A stretch of DNA of 6,020 bases from an uncultured Prevotellaceae bacterium (lineage in GTDB: Bacteria > Bacteroidota > Bacteroidia > Bacteroidales > Bacteroidaceae): the NCBI GenBank assembly GCA_946624335.1, contig CAMOSA010000146.1, positions 1-6,020 of the forward strand, in the 5' to 3' direction. The notes beneath the pieces are model-generated. The model did not search any database and was not told where the DNA came from. It worked only from the letters and a program-made list of their open reading frames with translations. The stretch's first letter is position 1. Every line of letters starts with the position of its first letter. Below are positions 1-5,197 of this stretch, piece after piece. Both the position numbers and the translations under genes were made by a program.

Positions 1-125
1 TCGCCATCGGTCCTATCCTCCAGGGCATAGCTCGCCCCGTCAACGACCTCAGCCGCGGCTGCTCCGTCGACGACATCTACTATCTCATTGCCATCACAGC
101 GTGCCAGGCCATGGATGCACGCTGA
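1..125 (+). CDS. pta: Phosphate acetyltransferase, C-terminal end (5' truncated by window)
   Basis: The frame beginning at base 3 encodes 40 residues ending at the TGA at 123-125. They include GPILQGIARPVNDLSRGCS, then a DDIYYLIAITACQA segment, which is the typical C-terminus of phosphate acetyltransferase. The enzyme converts acetyl-CoA and phosphate to acetyl phosphate and CoA in the cytoplasm. Acetate kinase, which uses the acetyl phosphate, is encoded next in the same direction from 637, supporting the call. The first codon is outside the window, so nothing can be said of the N-terminal domains. Unusually, pta and ackA are separated by an inserted-looking gene (188-586) rather than lying directly side by side. 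Confidence 0.9.
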   Translation, partial: AIGPILQGIARPVNDLSRGCSVDDIYYLIAITACQAMDAR

Positions 126-137
126 ACGTTGTTCAGC
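121..137 (+). other. Small perfect hairpin across the pta stop codon
   Basis: GCTGAAC (121-127) and GTTCAGC (131-137) are perfect complements around a GTT loop, and the stem contains the pta TGA. There is no T-tract after it: the next bases are the purine-rich repeat arm. It therefore does not look like a standard intrinsic terminator. It could stabilise the 3' end of the pta message or be a coincidence of short length. Confidence 0.4.
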
Positions 138-138
138 G

Positions 139-173
139 AAGTGAAAAGTGAAAGAATGAAAAGTGAAAAATAA
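139..173 (+). repeat. Left arm of inverted repeat around the S23-type gene
   Basis: The arm is purine-rich and made of iterated GTGAAAA units. It matches the reverse complement of 600-633 over essentially its whole length. The inner 17 bases (157-173, TGAAAAGTGAAAAATAA) are identical to the complement of 600-616. The outer part differs by one substitution and a small indel region. It starts two bases after the hairpin that covers the pta stop. Confidence 0.85.
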
Positions 174-187
174 AAGTATCATTTGCA

Positions 188-586
188 ATGGGTTATATTA
201 CTCGCCAAGGTGCTGATTCCCCTCTTCATGTGAAGAGCAAGTATTTTGCTGTTGCTATAGTTAGAATGGTCAAGCAAAACAATGATTGGCGTGTGAATAG
301 TCTGTTCCAACAGATACTACGTTCGGGCACTTCCATTCATGCCAATGTGCGAGAGTCGGAATTTGCGCAAAGTCCACCAGATTTCATTACTAAACTCACT
401 ATTTCACTTAAAGAAGCCAATGAGACAAAAGGTTGGTTAGAAGTCTTATACGAAGCGGGTTGCTTGGATGAGTCCACCTTTTGCAATTTGCATTCCCTTT
501 GTAAGGAACTCATAGCCATCCTTGTCGCATCAATTAAAACAGCAAAGAATAATAATCAACAAGTTAGTCAGGAAAGGGAATTGTGA
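188..586 (+). CDS. Four-helix-bundle protein of the 23S rRNA intervening-sequence (S23) family
   Basis: The 132-residue product has the hallmarks of the S23 / four-helix-bundle family (the group that includes proteins encoded in 23S rRNA intervening sequences). These are a K-S-x-x-F-A start to helix 1 (residues 16-21), the core RSGTSIHANVRES (45-57), a D-F-I-x-K-L stretch (65-70), and KEANETKGWL (75-84). A final helix carries C-K-E-L-x-x-I-L (105-112). Length is slightly above the usual 115-125 because of about 15 extra N-terminal residues and a polar N/Q-rich tail. The molecular role of the family is not established; the fold is basic, oligomeric and suspected to bind nucleic acid. ATG 188 is the only good start, since an in-frame TGA lies at 164-166. 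GC (about 41%) and codon use differ from both neighbours. The gene splits pta from ackA inside an inverted repeat, suggesting acquisition. Its TGA overlaps a GTG at 583 in the ackA frame. Confidence 0.88.
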   Translation: MGYITRQGADSPLHVKSKYFAVAIVRMVKQNNDWRVNSLFQQILRSGTSIHANVRESEFAQSPPDFITKLTISLKEANETKGWLEVLYEAGCLDESTFCNLHSLCKELIAILVASIKTAKNNNQQVSQEREL

Positions 587-599
587 GCATAGGTAAATC

Positions 600-633
600 T
601 TATTTTTCACTTTTCACTTTTCACTTTTTACTT
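600..633 (+). repeat. Right arm of inverted repeat, abutting the ackA start
   Basis: This pyrimidine-rich arm is the near-exact reverse complement of 139-173 and contains three TTTTCAC-like iterations. It ends three bases before the ackA ATG at 637. In a transcript running from pta, the two arms could pair into a stem of about 34 bases with the S23 gene in its loop, placing the ackA ribosome entry region next to or inside the stem. It is T-rich but has no compact GC stem of its own, so it is not called a terminator. Confidence 0.85.
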
Positions 634-636
634 AAA

Positions 637-1836
637 ATGAAAATCCTCGTACTCAACTGCGGAAGCAGCAGCATCAAATACGCTTTGTACAACATGGATG
701 ACCACTCGGTCATCACCTCCGGCGGCATCGAGAAGATCGGGCTGCCCGACTCCTTTATCAAATATAAGGCCAACGGCGGTAAGTTCCAGTTTGAAGCTCC
801 CGTGCCCGAGCATACGGCCGGCGTCCAACTCATCTTCAAGGTGCTGACCGAGGGCGAGCACGCCGTGCTCAGCGACCTCCATGAGATCGACGCCGTAGGC
901 CATCGCATGGTGCACGGCGGCGAGAAGTTCTCGGAGAGTGTCATCCTCACGCCAGAGGTCATGGAGCAGTTTGCTGCCTGCAACGACCTGGCTCCCCTGC
1001 ACAACCCCGCCAACATCAAGGGCGTCAACGCCGTCAAGGCCCTGCTGCCCGAGCTGCCGCAGGTGGGCGTCTTCGACACCGCTTTCCACCAGACGATGCC
1101 CGACTACGCTTATATGTATGCCCTGCCTTACGACCTCTATCGCAAGTACGGCGTGCGCCGCTACGGCTTCCACGGCACCAGCCACCGCTATGTCTCTGCG
1201 CGTGTCCTCGAGTATCTCGGCATGCCCGTCGAAGGCTCCAAGGTCATCACCTGCCACATCGGTGGCGGCGCCTCCATCGCGGCCGTTAAGGATGGCAAGG
1301 TCGTCGACACCTCGATGGGCCTGACGCCCCTCGAAGGCCTCATGATGGGCACACGCTCCGGCGACATAGACGCCGGTGCCGTCACCTTCCTCATGGACAA
1401 GTTGGGCCTCGACACCCGCGGCATCTCCAACCTGCTGAATAAGCAGTCGGGCCTCCTCGGCGTCAGCGAGGGGCGCAGTGACTTCCGCGACATCCTTGCT
1501 GGCATCGCCGAGGGCAATGACCTCGCTCGCCTGGCCAAGGAGATGTACACCTATCGTATCAAGAAGTACATCGGCTCCTACGCTGCTGCCATGGGCGGCG
1601 TCGACGTCATCCTCTTCACCGCCGGCGCTGGCGAGAACCAGTACGAGGTGCGCGAGGGTGCCACCCGCGGCCTGGAGTTCCTGGGCGTAGAGCTCGATGA
1701 CGAGAAGAACCGTGCCTGCCGGGCGACAGAGGCTGTCATCTCCAAGGACAGCTCGCGCGTCAAGGTCTGCGTCATCCCCACCGACGAGGAGCTGATGATC
1801 GCCATGGACACGCTGGCACTGGTGACTAAGGCATAA
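637..1836 (+). CDS. ackA: Acetate kinase
   Basis: This cytoplasmic enzyme transfers phosphate from acetyl phosphate to ADP, giving acetate and ATP, the energy-yielding step of acetate fermentation. It runs reversibly with Pta. The 399-residue length is standard. All family landmarks are present: LNCGSSSIK with Asn7 at the N-terminus, HRMVHGG with Arg90, VFDTAFH with Asp147, YGFHGTSHRYV with His179, CHIGGGAS for nucleotide binding, TRSGDID with Arg240, FTAGAGEN, and the C-terminal PTDEEL with Glu384/385. These correspond to the catalytic Asn, Arg, Asp, His, Arg and Glu known from the Methanosarcina enzyme. ATG 637 is preferred over an in-frame GTG at 583: the extra 18 residues are translated inverted repeat (aromatic and low complexity), while family members begin with M-K-x-L-V-L-N. 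Its stop overlaps the next gene (TAATG). Confidence 0.97.
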   Translation: MKILVLNCGSSSIKYALYNMDDHSVITSGGIEKIGLPDSFIKYKANGGKFQFEAPVPEHTAGVQLIFKVLTEGEHAVLSDLHEIDAVGHRMVHGGEKFSESVILTPEVMEQFAACNDLAPLHNPANIKGVNAVKALLPELPQVGVFDTAFHQTMPDYAYMYALPYDLYRKYGVRRYGFHGTSHRYVSARVLEYLGMPVEGSKVITCHIGGGASIAAVKDGKVVDTSMGLTPLEGLMMGTRSGDIDAGAVTFLMDKLGLDTRGISNLLNKQSGLLGVSEGRSDFRDILAGIAEGNDLARLAKEMYTYRIKKYIGSYAAAMGGVDVILFTAGAGENQYEVREGATRGLEFLGVELDDEKNRACRATEAVISKDSSRVKVCVIPTDEELMIAMDTLALVTKA

Positions 1837-2912
1837 TGAGATACAGTCTGATCATACCCGTCTACAACCGCCCCGACGAAGTGGCCGAGTTGCTGCACAG
1901 CCTGACGAAACAGACGTGCCGCGACTTCGATGTCCACATCGTCGAGGACGGTAGCGACGTGCCGTGTCGCGAGGTCTGCGACCACTTCTCCAACCGTCTG
2001 GACATCCATTACTACGTGAAGGAGAATGGCGGACCGGGCCGCGCCCGCAACTACGGCGCCGAGCGCGCTGCCGGCGACTATATGATCGTCCTCGACAGCG
2101 ATGTGGTGCTGCCCCCGGGCTACCTCGCCGCTGTCGACGAGGCACTGAAGAGCCGGGAGGCTGATGCCTTTGGCGGCCCGGACCGCGCGCACCCCGACTT
2201 CACGCCGCTGCAGAAGGCCATCAGCTATGCCATGACGTCGTTCTTCACCACGGGCGGCATCCGTGGCGGCAAGCAGAAGCTGGACAAGTTCTACCCCCGC
2301 TCGTTCAATATGGGCGTGCGGAGCCAACTGTGGCATCAGCTGGGCGGCTTCCGGCAGATGCGCTTCGGCGAGGACATCGACTTCAGCTACCGGATGGAGA
2401 AGGCGGGCGCACGGATGTGCCTCTTCCCCGATGCCTGGGTGTGGCATAAACGGCGCACGGACTTCAGGCGCTTCTTCCGCCAGGTCAACAACTCGGGCAA
2501 GGCACGTATCAACCTACATCTGCTGCACCCTGGCACGATGAAGGTGGTGCATCTGCTTCCTGCCGTGTTCACTGTGGGCTGTGTGATGCTTGCGCTGCTG
2601 CTGGTGTGGGGGTTGCTACTGTTCTTCTTCGGTCCGGATCTCATGAGCCGGTCATTCGGTCTCGCGCTGTGCGGACTCTGCGTGGCGCTGCCCCTGCTGT
2701 ATGCTCTCGTCATCTTCGTGGACTCTTCCGTCCGCAACCGCAGCCTGTGGGTCGGTCTGCTCTCCATCCCCGCCTCGTTCATCCAGCTCATCGGCTATGG
2801 CACGGGTTTCCTCAGCGCCTTCTGGCGACGCATCGTGTTGAAGCAGCAAGAGGAGGGGTTCGACAGCAATGTCGAGCTCTATGGCTCAGCGACGTCAGCC
2901 CGACAGGGGTGA
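1836..2912 (+). CDS. Family 2 glycosyltransferase with C-terminal membrane segments
   Basis: The 358-residue protein starts with a GT-A catalytic domain of glycosyltransferase family 2 (about residues 1-235). Visible motifs are SLIIPVYNRPDEV near the N-terminus, VEDGSD for the nucleotide-sugar, and NGGPGRARNYG. The metal-binding D-S-D is at 87-89, and the acceptor-side E-D is at 179-180 within FGEDIDFSYR. The C-terminus has three hydrophobic stretches, roughly residues 240-266, 274-296 and 304-329, so the enzyme is probably anchored in the inner membrane with its active site in the cytoplasm. Donor and acceptor cannot be read from the sequence; envelope or exported glycans are likely. Its ATG overlaps the ackA TAA by one base, so it is probably co-translated with ackA, an odd functional pairing. 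The protein ends with a polar tail of about 25 residues. Confidence 0.9.
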   Translation: MRYSLIIPVYNRPDEVAELLHSLTKQTCRDFDVHIVEDGSDVPCREVCDHFSNRLDIHYYVKENGGPGRARNYGAERAAGDYMIVLDSDVVLPPGYLAAVDEALKSREADAFGGPDRAHPDFTPLQKAISYAMTSFFTTGGIRGGKQKLDKFYPRSFNMGVRSQLWHQLGGFRQMRFGEDIDFSYRMEKAGARMCLFPDAWVWHKRRTDFRRFFRQVNNSGKARINLHLLHPGTMKVVHLLPAVFTVGCVMLALLLVWGLLLFFFGPDLMSRSFGLALCGLCVALPLLYALVIFVDSSVRNRSLWVGLLSIPASFIQLIGYGTGFLSAFWRRIVLKQQEEGFDSNVELYGSATSARQG

Positions 2913-2949
2913 GCATCGCGCAAGCATGTCGGTGAAAGTGATACGGGCA

Positions 2950-2994
2950 TCCATCGTTAATCAGTCCATCGTTAATCATTCCATCGCTAAATAG
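2950..2994 (+). repeat. Three tandem 15-bp repeats upstream of radC
   Basis: Three consecutive 15-base units occupy this stretch: TCCATCGTTAATCAG, TCCATCGTTAATCAT and TCCATCGCTAAATAG. The first two differ only in the last base and the third has diverged by a few bases. They fill half of the 93-base gap between the glycosyltransferase stop and the radC GTG and end 11 bases before that start. Function is unknown: slipped-strand expansion or a set of protein sites are both possible. Confidence 0.8.
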
Positions 2995-3005
2995 TCATTC
3001 GCCCA

Positions 3006-3689
3006 GTGAATATCAAGGATCTGCCACTCGATGAGCGTCCACGTGAACGCATGATAGAGCAGGGCGCTTCGGCGCTCTCTCCGGCTGAGCTGTTGGCGAT
3101 TCTCATCGGCAGCGGCAACAGCGATGAGTCAGCTGTGCAGCTGATGCAGCGCGTCCTGGCCGACTGTGGCGGCAGCCTCAAGGCACTCGGCCGCTTGTCA
3201 CTCTCCGACCTGACGAAGAACTATAAAGGTCTCGGGCCGGCGAAGGCCGTCACCATCCTCGCCGCATGTGAGCTGGGGCGTCGCCGCATGATGGAGGTGG
3301 CAGCCGAGAAACGCTACGTCAAGTCGTCGTTGGACCTCTATCAGATCATGCTGCCGCTGATGCGTGACCTCGGTCATGAGGAGAGCTATGCCCTGTACCT
3401 GCGGGCTGACAGCAGTCTTGAGGGGCAGCCCTTCATCATCAGCAAGGGAGGCATCAGCAGCACCCAGGTCGACGTGCGGCTCGTCCTGCGTGAGGCTCTC
3501 ATCCGGCAGGCATCGGCTGTGGCTTTTGTGCATAACCACCCCTCGGGCAACACACGGCCGTCGCGCGACGACGACCAGCTGACCGAGCGCCTGGACAAGG
3601 CTTGCAAGGTCATGAGCCTGAGGCTGATCGATCATCTCATCCTTGTCGATGGCGCCTACTACAGCTATCGCGAACAGGGGAAGGTGTAG
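3006..3689 (+). CDS. radC: RadC family protein (JAB/MPN domain, UPF0758)
   Basis: The 227-residue length fits the family (about 220-230). The N-terminal part has LPLDERPRERM (6-16), the conserved ELLAILIGSG (28-37), and a helix-hairpin-helix-like GLGPAKA (75-81) followed by an A-A-C-E-L-G-R-R helix. The C-terminal MPN/JAB domain holds the metal-site signature HNHPSG (176-181) with PSRDDD following (Asp189 in the expected position). The end, R-L-I-D-H-L-I-L-V-D-G, is typical. RadC was once linked to DNA repair; its biochemical role is unsettled, and the intact zinc motif suggests a hydrolase-like fold. The start is GTG 3006, since the next ATG (3051) would cut away the conserved D-E-R-P-R-E region. 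The gene follows a tandem repeat and lies 48 bases before the DUF59 gene, likely in one transcript. Confidence 0.95.
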   Translation: MNIKDLPLDERPRERMIEQGASALSPAELLAILIGSGNSDESAVQLMQRVLADCGGSLKALGRLSLSDLTKNYKGLGPAKAVTILAACELGRRRMMEVAAEKRYVKSSLDLYQIMLPLMRDLGHEESYALYLRADSSLEGQPFIISKGGISSTQVDVRLVLREALIRQASAVAFVHNHPSGNTRPSRDDDQLTERLDKACKVMSLRLIDHLILVDGAYYSYREQGKV

Positions 3690-3698
3690 GGGAAATGG

Positions 3699-3740
3699 AT
3701 AATGTACAATGTATAATGTACAATGTATAAATGAAAAATG
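3699..3740 (+). repeat. Tandem 14-bp AT-rich repeat between radC and the DUF59 gene
   Basis: ATAATGTACAATGT occurs exactly at 3699-3712 and 3713-3726, followed by a decayed third unit, ATAAATGAAAAATG (3727-3740), whose last ATG is the start codon of the next gene. Each full unit contains the palindrome TGTACA. The repeat occupies nearly the whole 48-base gap. It may serve as an AT-rich, unstructured ribosome entry leader or simply be a slippage product. Confidence 0.8.
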
Positions 3741-4052
3741 GATAAGATTCAATTAGAAGATAAGATAGTAGAGATGCTCAAGACGGTGTACGACCCTGAG
3801 ATACCAGTCAACGTGTACGACTTGGGACTCATCTACCGCATAGAGCTTAGCGACGACCTCTCGCAGTTGGATGTCGATATGACGATGACAGCGCCCTCGT
3901 GCCCCATGGCCGACTTCATCGTCGAGGATGTACGCCAGAAGTTGGAGAGCATCGACGGTCTCACCTCCGTCAATGTCAACCTCGTCTTTGAGCCTGAATG
4001 GACGCAGGACATGATGACCGAGGAGGCGAAGCTCGAACTGGGTATGCTCTGA
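3738..4052 (+). CDS. DUF59/MIP18-family Fe-S cluster assembly protein
   Basis: This 104-residue protein is a single MIP18/DUF59 domain, the family that includes SufT, PaaD and eukaryotic Cia2/MIP18, which help mature iron-sulfur proteins in the cytoplasm. The signature DPEIPVNVYDLGLIY spans residues 19-33, and TAPSCPMAD (51-59) carries the single conserved Cys55. The C-terminus has EPEW (85-88) and E-E-A-K-L-E-L-G-M, as in stand-alone members of the family. Length is complete. No other suf or isc genes are in the window, so the client proteins cannot be inferred. ATG 3738 is supported by the homologous beginning; it overlaps the decayed third unit of the preceding repeat. The TGA stop overlaps the first copy of a repeat set that extends to 4134. 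Confidence 0.9.
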   Translation: MDKIQLEDKIVEMLKTVYDPEIPVNVYDLGLIYRIELSDDLSQLDVDMTMTAPSCPMADFIVEDVRQKLESIDGLTSVNVNLVFEPEWTQDMMTEEAKLELGML

Positions 4053-4134
4053 AAGCCTTAAGGCTTAAGGCTGAAACCCTTAAGGCTATTTGCGAAAACC
4101 TATAAGGGAACGCGTGCTAAGCCTTAAGGGTTTC
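4051..4134 (+). repeat. TTAAGG-cored direct and inverted repeat cluster
   Basis: GAAACCCTTAAGGCT (4073-4087) is exactly complementary to AGCCTTAAGGGTTTC (4120-4134), giving a perfect 15-bp stem around a 32-base loop. A second same-strand copy with one mismatch, GAAAGCCTTAAGGCT, lies at 4051-4065 and begins in the DUF59 stop codon, so the distal arm could pair with either. The segment 4054-4065 is itself a perfect 12-bp palindrome, and the loop has a decayed CCTATAAGG core. No T-tract follows, so this is not a classical terminator; it might protect the mRNA 3' end or be a small palindromic repeat family. The remainder of the 252-base gap holds the lpxH promoter and leader. Confidence 0.8.
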
Positions 4135-4182
4135 TGACATGGCCGGCAGAGCGGTAAAGAACGTTAAAAAACGAGCCAACTC

Positions 4183-4214
4183 TTTGGTCGTAAAGCCCCT
4201 TTGTATTACTTTTG
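4183..4214 (+). promoter_or_regulatory. Bacteroidota-type promoter for lpxH
   Basis: A -33 box TTTG (4183-4186) is followed after 20 bases by a -7 box TACTTTTG (4207-4214). This matches the Bacteroidota primary sigma consensus TTTG / TAnnTTTG in both sequence and spacing. Transcription would start near 4220, leaving a leader of about 85 bases before the lpxH ATG at 4305. The leader contains the 10-bp palindrome CACAGCTGTG (4249-4258). Confidence 0.75.
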
Positions 4215-4304
4215 TACGCACAAGTGTTACAAAGTAAAAAGATAATATCACAGCTGTGGCAACAACAGTAAGACGTCCAGCCTGCTGAATGAAAAAGATT
4301 CTTC

Positions 4305-5069
4305 ATGAAACCAGTCTATTTCATATCTGACGCCCATCTGGGCAGTCGCGCTATAAAGCACGGTCGCACTCAGGAGCGGCGGTTGGTGAGGTTCCTGGAC
4401 TCCATCAAGGAGAAGGCAGGAGCGGTGTATCTGCTGGGCGATATGTTCGACTTCTGGTATGAATACAAGTTCGTCGTTCCCAAGGGATTTACCCGTTTCC
4501 TGGGCAAGCTCAGTGAACTGACCGACCTGGGCGTGGAAGTGCATTTCTTCACGGGCAACCACGATATCTGGGCCTACGATTATCTCGAGAAGGAGTGTGG
4601 GCTCATCATGCACCGCCAGGCGCAGACCATAGAGCTGGGCGACAAGGTGTTTTTCCTGGCACACGGCGATGGCTTGGGCGACCCCGATCCTAAGTTCAAG
4701 TTCCTGCGGTGGCTGTTCCACAATCGTGTGGCGCAGGTCCTCTTCTCGGCCGTCCATCCACGTTGGGGGATGGACATCGGACTGAGCTGGGCCAAGCATA
4801 GCCGTCTCATGCACGAAGCCTCCGAGCCGCCCCGTTATTTCGGCGAAGACAAGGAACACCTGGTGTTGTATGCCAAGGACTATCTGCACGGACACCCCGA
4901 CGTCAACTATTTCATCTTCGGACATCGGCATATCGAGTTGGAGCTGATGCTGAGCCGGACGTCACGTCTCATCATCCTGGGCGATTGGATCACGCAGTTC
5001 ACCTATGCCGTTTTCGACGGGCAGCAATTGTGGATGGAAAATTACGTTGAGGGCGAGACGGAACCGTGA
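4305..5069 (+). CDS. lpxH: UDP-2,3-diacylglucosamine diphosphatase
   Basis: LpxH cleaves UDP-2,3-diacylglucosamine to lipid X and UMP, the fourth step of lipid A synthesis, at the cytoplasmic face of the inner membrane. The 254-residue protein shows the full calcineurin-like metallophosphoesterase set: S-D-A-H-L-G (Asp9, His11), G-D-M-F-D-F-W (Asp46), G-N-H-D (Asn85, His86), H-G-D-G (His120) and F-G-H-R-H (His207, His209). The FDFWYE variant and the middle helical insertion (about 125-180, ending near PPRYFGEDKEH) separate LpxH from generic phosphoesterases. It is slightly longer than the roughly 240-residue E. coli enzyme. ATG 4305 directly precedes the first beta strand; an ATG at 4289 is out of frame. 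Its own promoter (4183-4214) and a downstream terminator make it a probable single-gene unit. Confidence 0.93.
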   Translation: MKPVYFISDAHLGSRAIKHGRTQERRLVRFLDSIKEKAGAVYLLGDMFDFWYEYKFVVPKGFTRFLGKLSELTDLGVEVHFFTGNHDIWAYDYLEKECGLIMHRQAQTIELGDKVFFLAHGDGLGDPDPKFKFLRWLFHNRVAQVLFSAVHPRWGMDIGLSWAKHSRLMHEASEPPRYFGEDKEHLVLYAKDYLHGHPDVNYFIFGHRHIELELMLSRTSRLIILGDWITQFTYAVFDGQQLWMENYVEGETEP

Positions 5070-5126
5070 ACTTGGCCCTGCACGAAGACCTTTGGGCAAT
5101 TTTTTAGCTACGTATTAGTAATTTTT

Positions 5127-5157
5127 AAGGCATATAGTTCACTGTATGCCTTTTTTT
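5127..5157 (+). terminator. Rho-independent terminator after lpxH
   Basis: AAGGCATATAG (5127-5137) pairs with CTGTATGCCTT (5142-5152) as an 11-bp stem with one G-U pair and a TTCA loop. A run of seven T follows at 5151-5157. It lies 57 bases after the lpxH stop and just before the receptor promoter box, separating the two transcription units. Confidence 0.85.
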
Positions 5158-5160
5158 ACG

Positions 5161-5168
5161 TACTTTTG
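5161..5168 (+). promoter_or_regulatory. Probable -7 box of the TonB-receptor promoter
   Basis: TACTTTTG matches TAnnTTTG and is identical to the -7 box before lpxH. The -33 position, about 20 bases upstream, falls in the terminator loop and reads GTTC/TTCA rather than TTTG. The promoter may therefore be weak or helped by an activator or alternative sigma factor, as is common for SusC-type genes. The predicted start near 5175 leaves a leader of about 23 bases to the ATG at 5198. Confidence 0.6.
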
Positions 5169-5197
5169 CAGCGCATAATAAGAAACAATCAGAGATC

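Larger units (their letters stand above)
139..633 (+). mobile_element. Putative inserted cassette: S23-type gene bounded by inverted repeats
   Basis: The 495-base segment is delimited by inverted arms (139-173 and 600-633) and contains one gene (188-586). The gene is about 41% GC by hand count, against roughly 60% in sampled stretches of ackA. Removing the segment would leave 13 bases after the pta stop and 3 before the ackA ATG, a plausible native operon spacing. S23-family genes are known as passengers of intervening sequences in 23S rRNA genes of several bacteria, where inverted ends form a stem. No transposase, integrase or clear target-site duplication is visible, so mobility is inference. 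The repeats could instead have arisen locally, because AAGTGAAAAG-type runs may be common in this genome. Confidence 0.35.

Noticed and set aside
121..137. Intrinsic terminator at the end of pta
   Set aside because: The hairpin is perfect but short and is followed by a purine-rich repeat rather than a T-tract, so it is listed only as a hairpin.
177..185. Promoter -7 box before the S23-type gene
   Set aside because: TATCATTTG has one base too many between TA and TTTG, and it would place the start site at or inside the gene start; too weak to call.
188..586. Avd accessory protein of a diversity-generating retroelement
   Set aside because: Avd shares the S23-type fold, but no reverse transcriptase or template/variable repeat pair is present in the window, and the core motifs fit the general S23 family.
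583..636. GTG-initiated 18-residue N-terminal extension of ackA
   Set aside because: It is the translated right repeat arm, low complexity and aromatic, with no counterpart in acetate kinases, which begin at the M-K-I-L-V-L-N found at 637.
628..1257. Long antisense reading frame opposite ackA (209 codons)
   Set aside because: It lies wholly opposite a complete acetate kinase. Its composition is what GC-rich coding DNA gives on the other strand, and no family motif is visible.
1578..2447. Antisense frame of 289 codons across the ackA-glycosyltransferase junction
   Set aside because: It is opposite two well-supported genes and has no recognisable domain; it is explained by codon bias of the + strand genes.
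2950..2994. Minimal CRISPR array
   Set aside because: The 15-base units are directly adjacent with no spacers, and no cas genes are present.
3198..3752. Antisense frame of 184 codons opposite radC
   Set aside because: Its first 20 or so residues are translated 14-bp repeat and the rest mirrors radC codons; no independent coding evidence.
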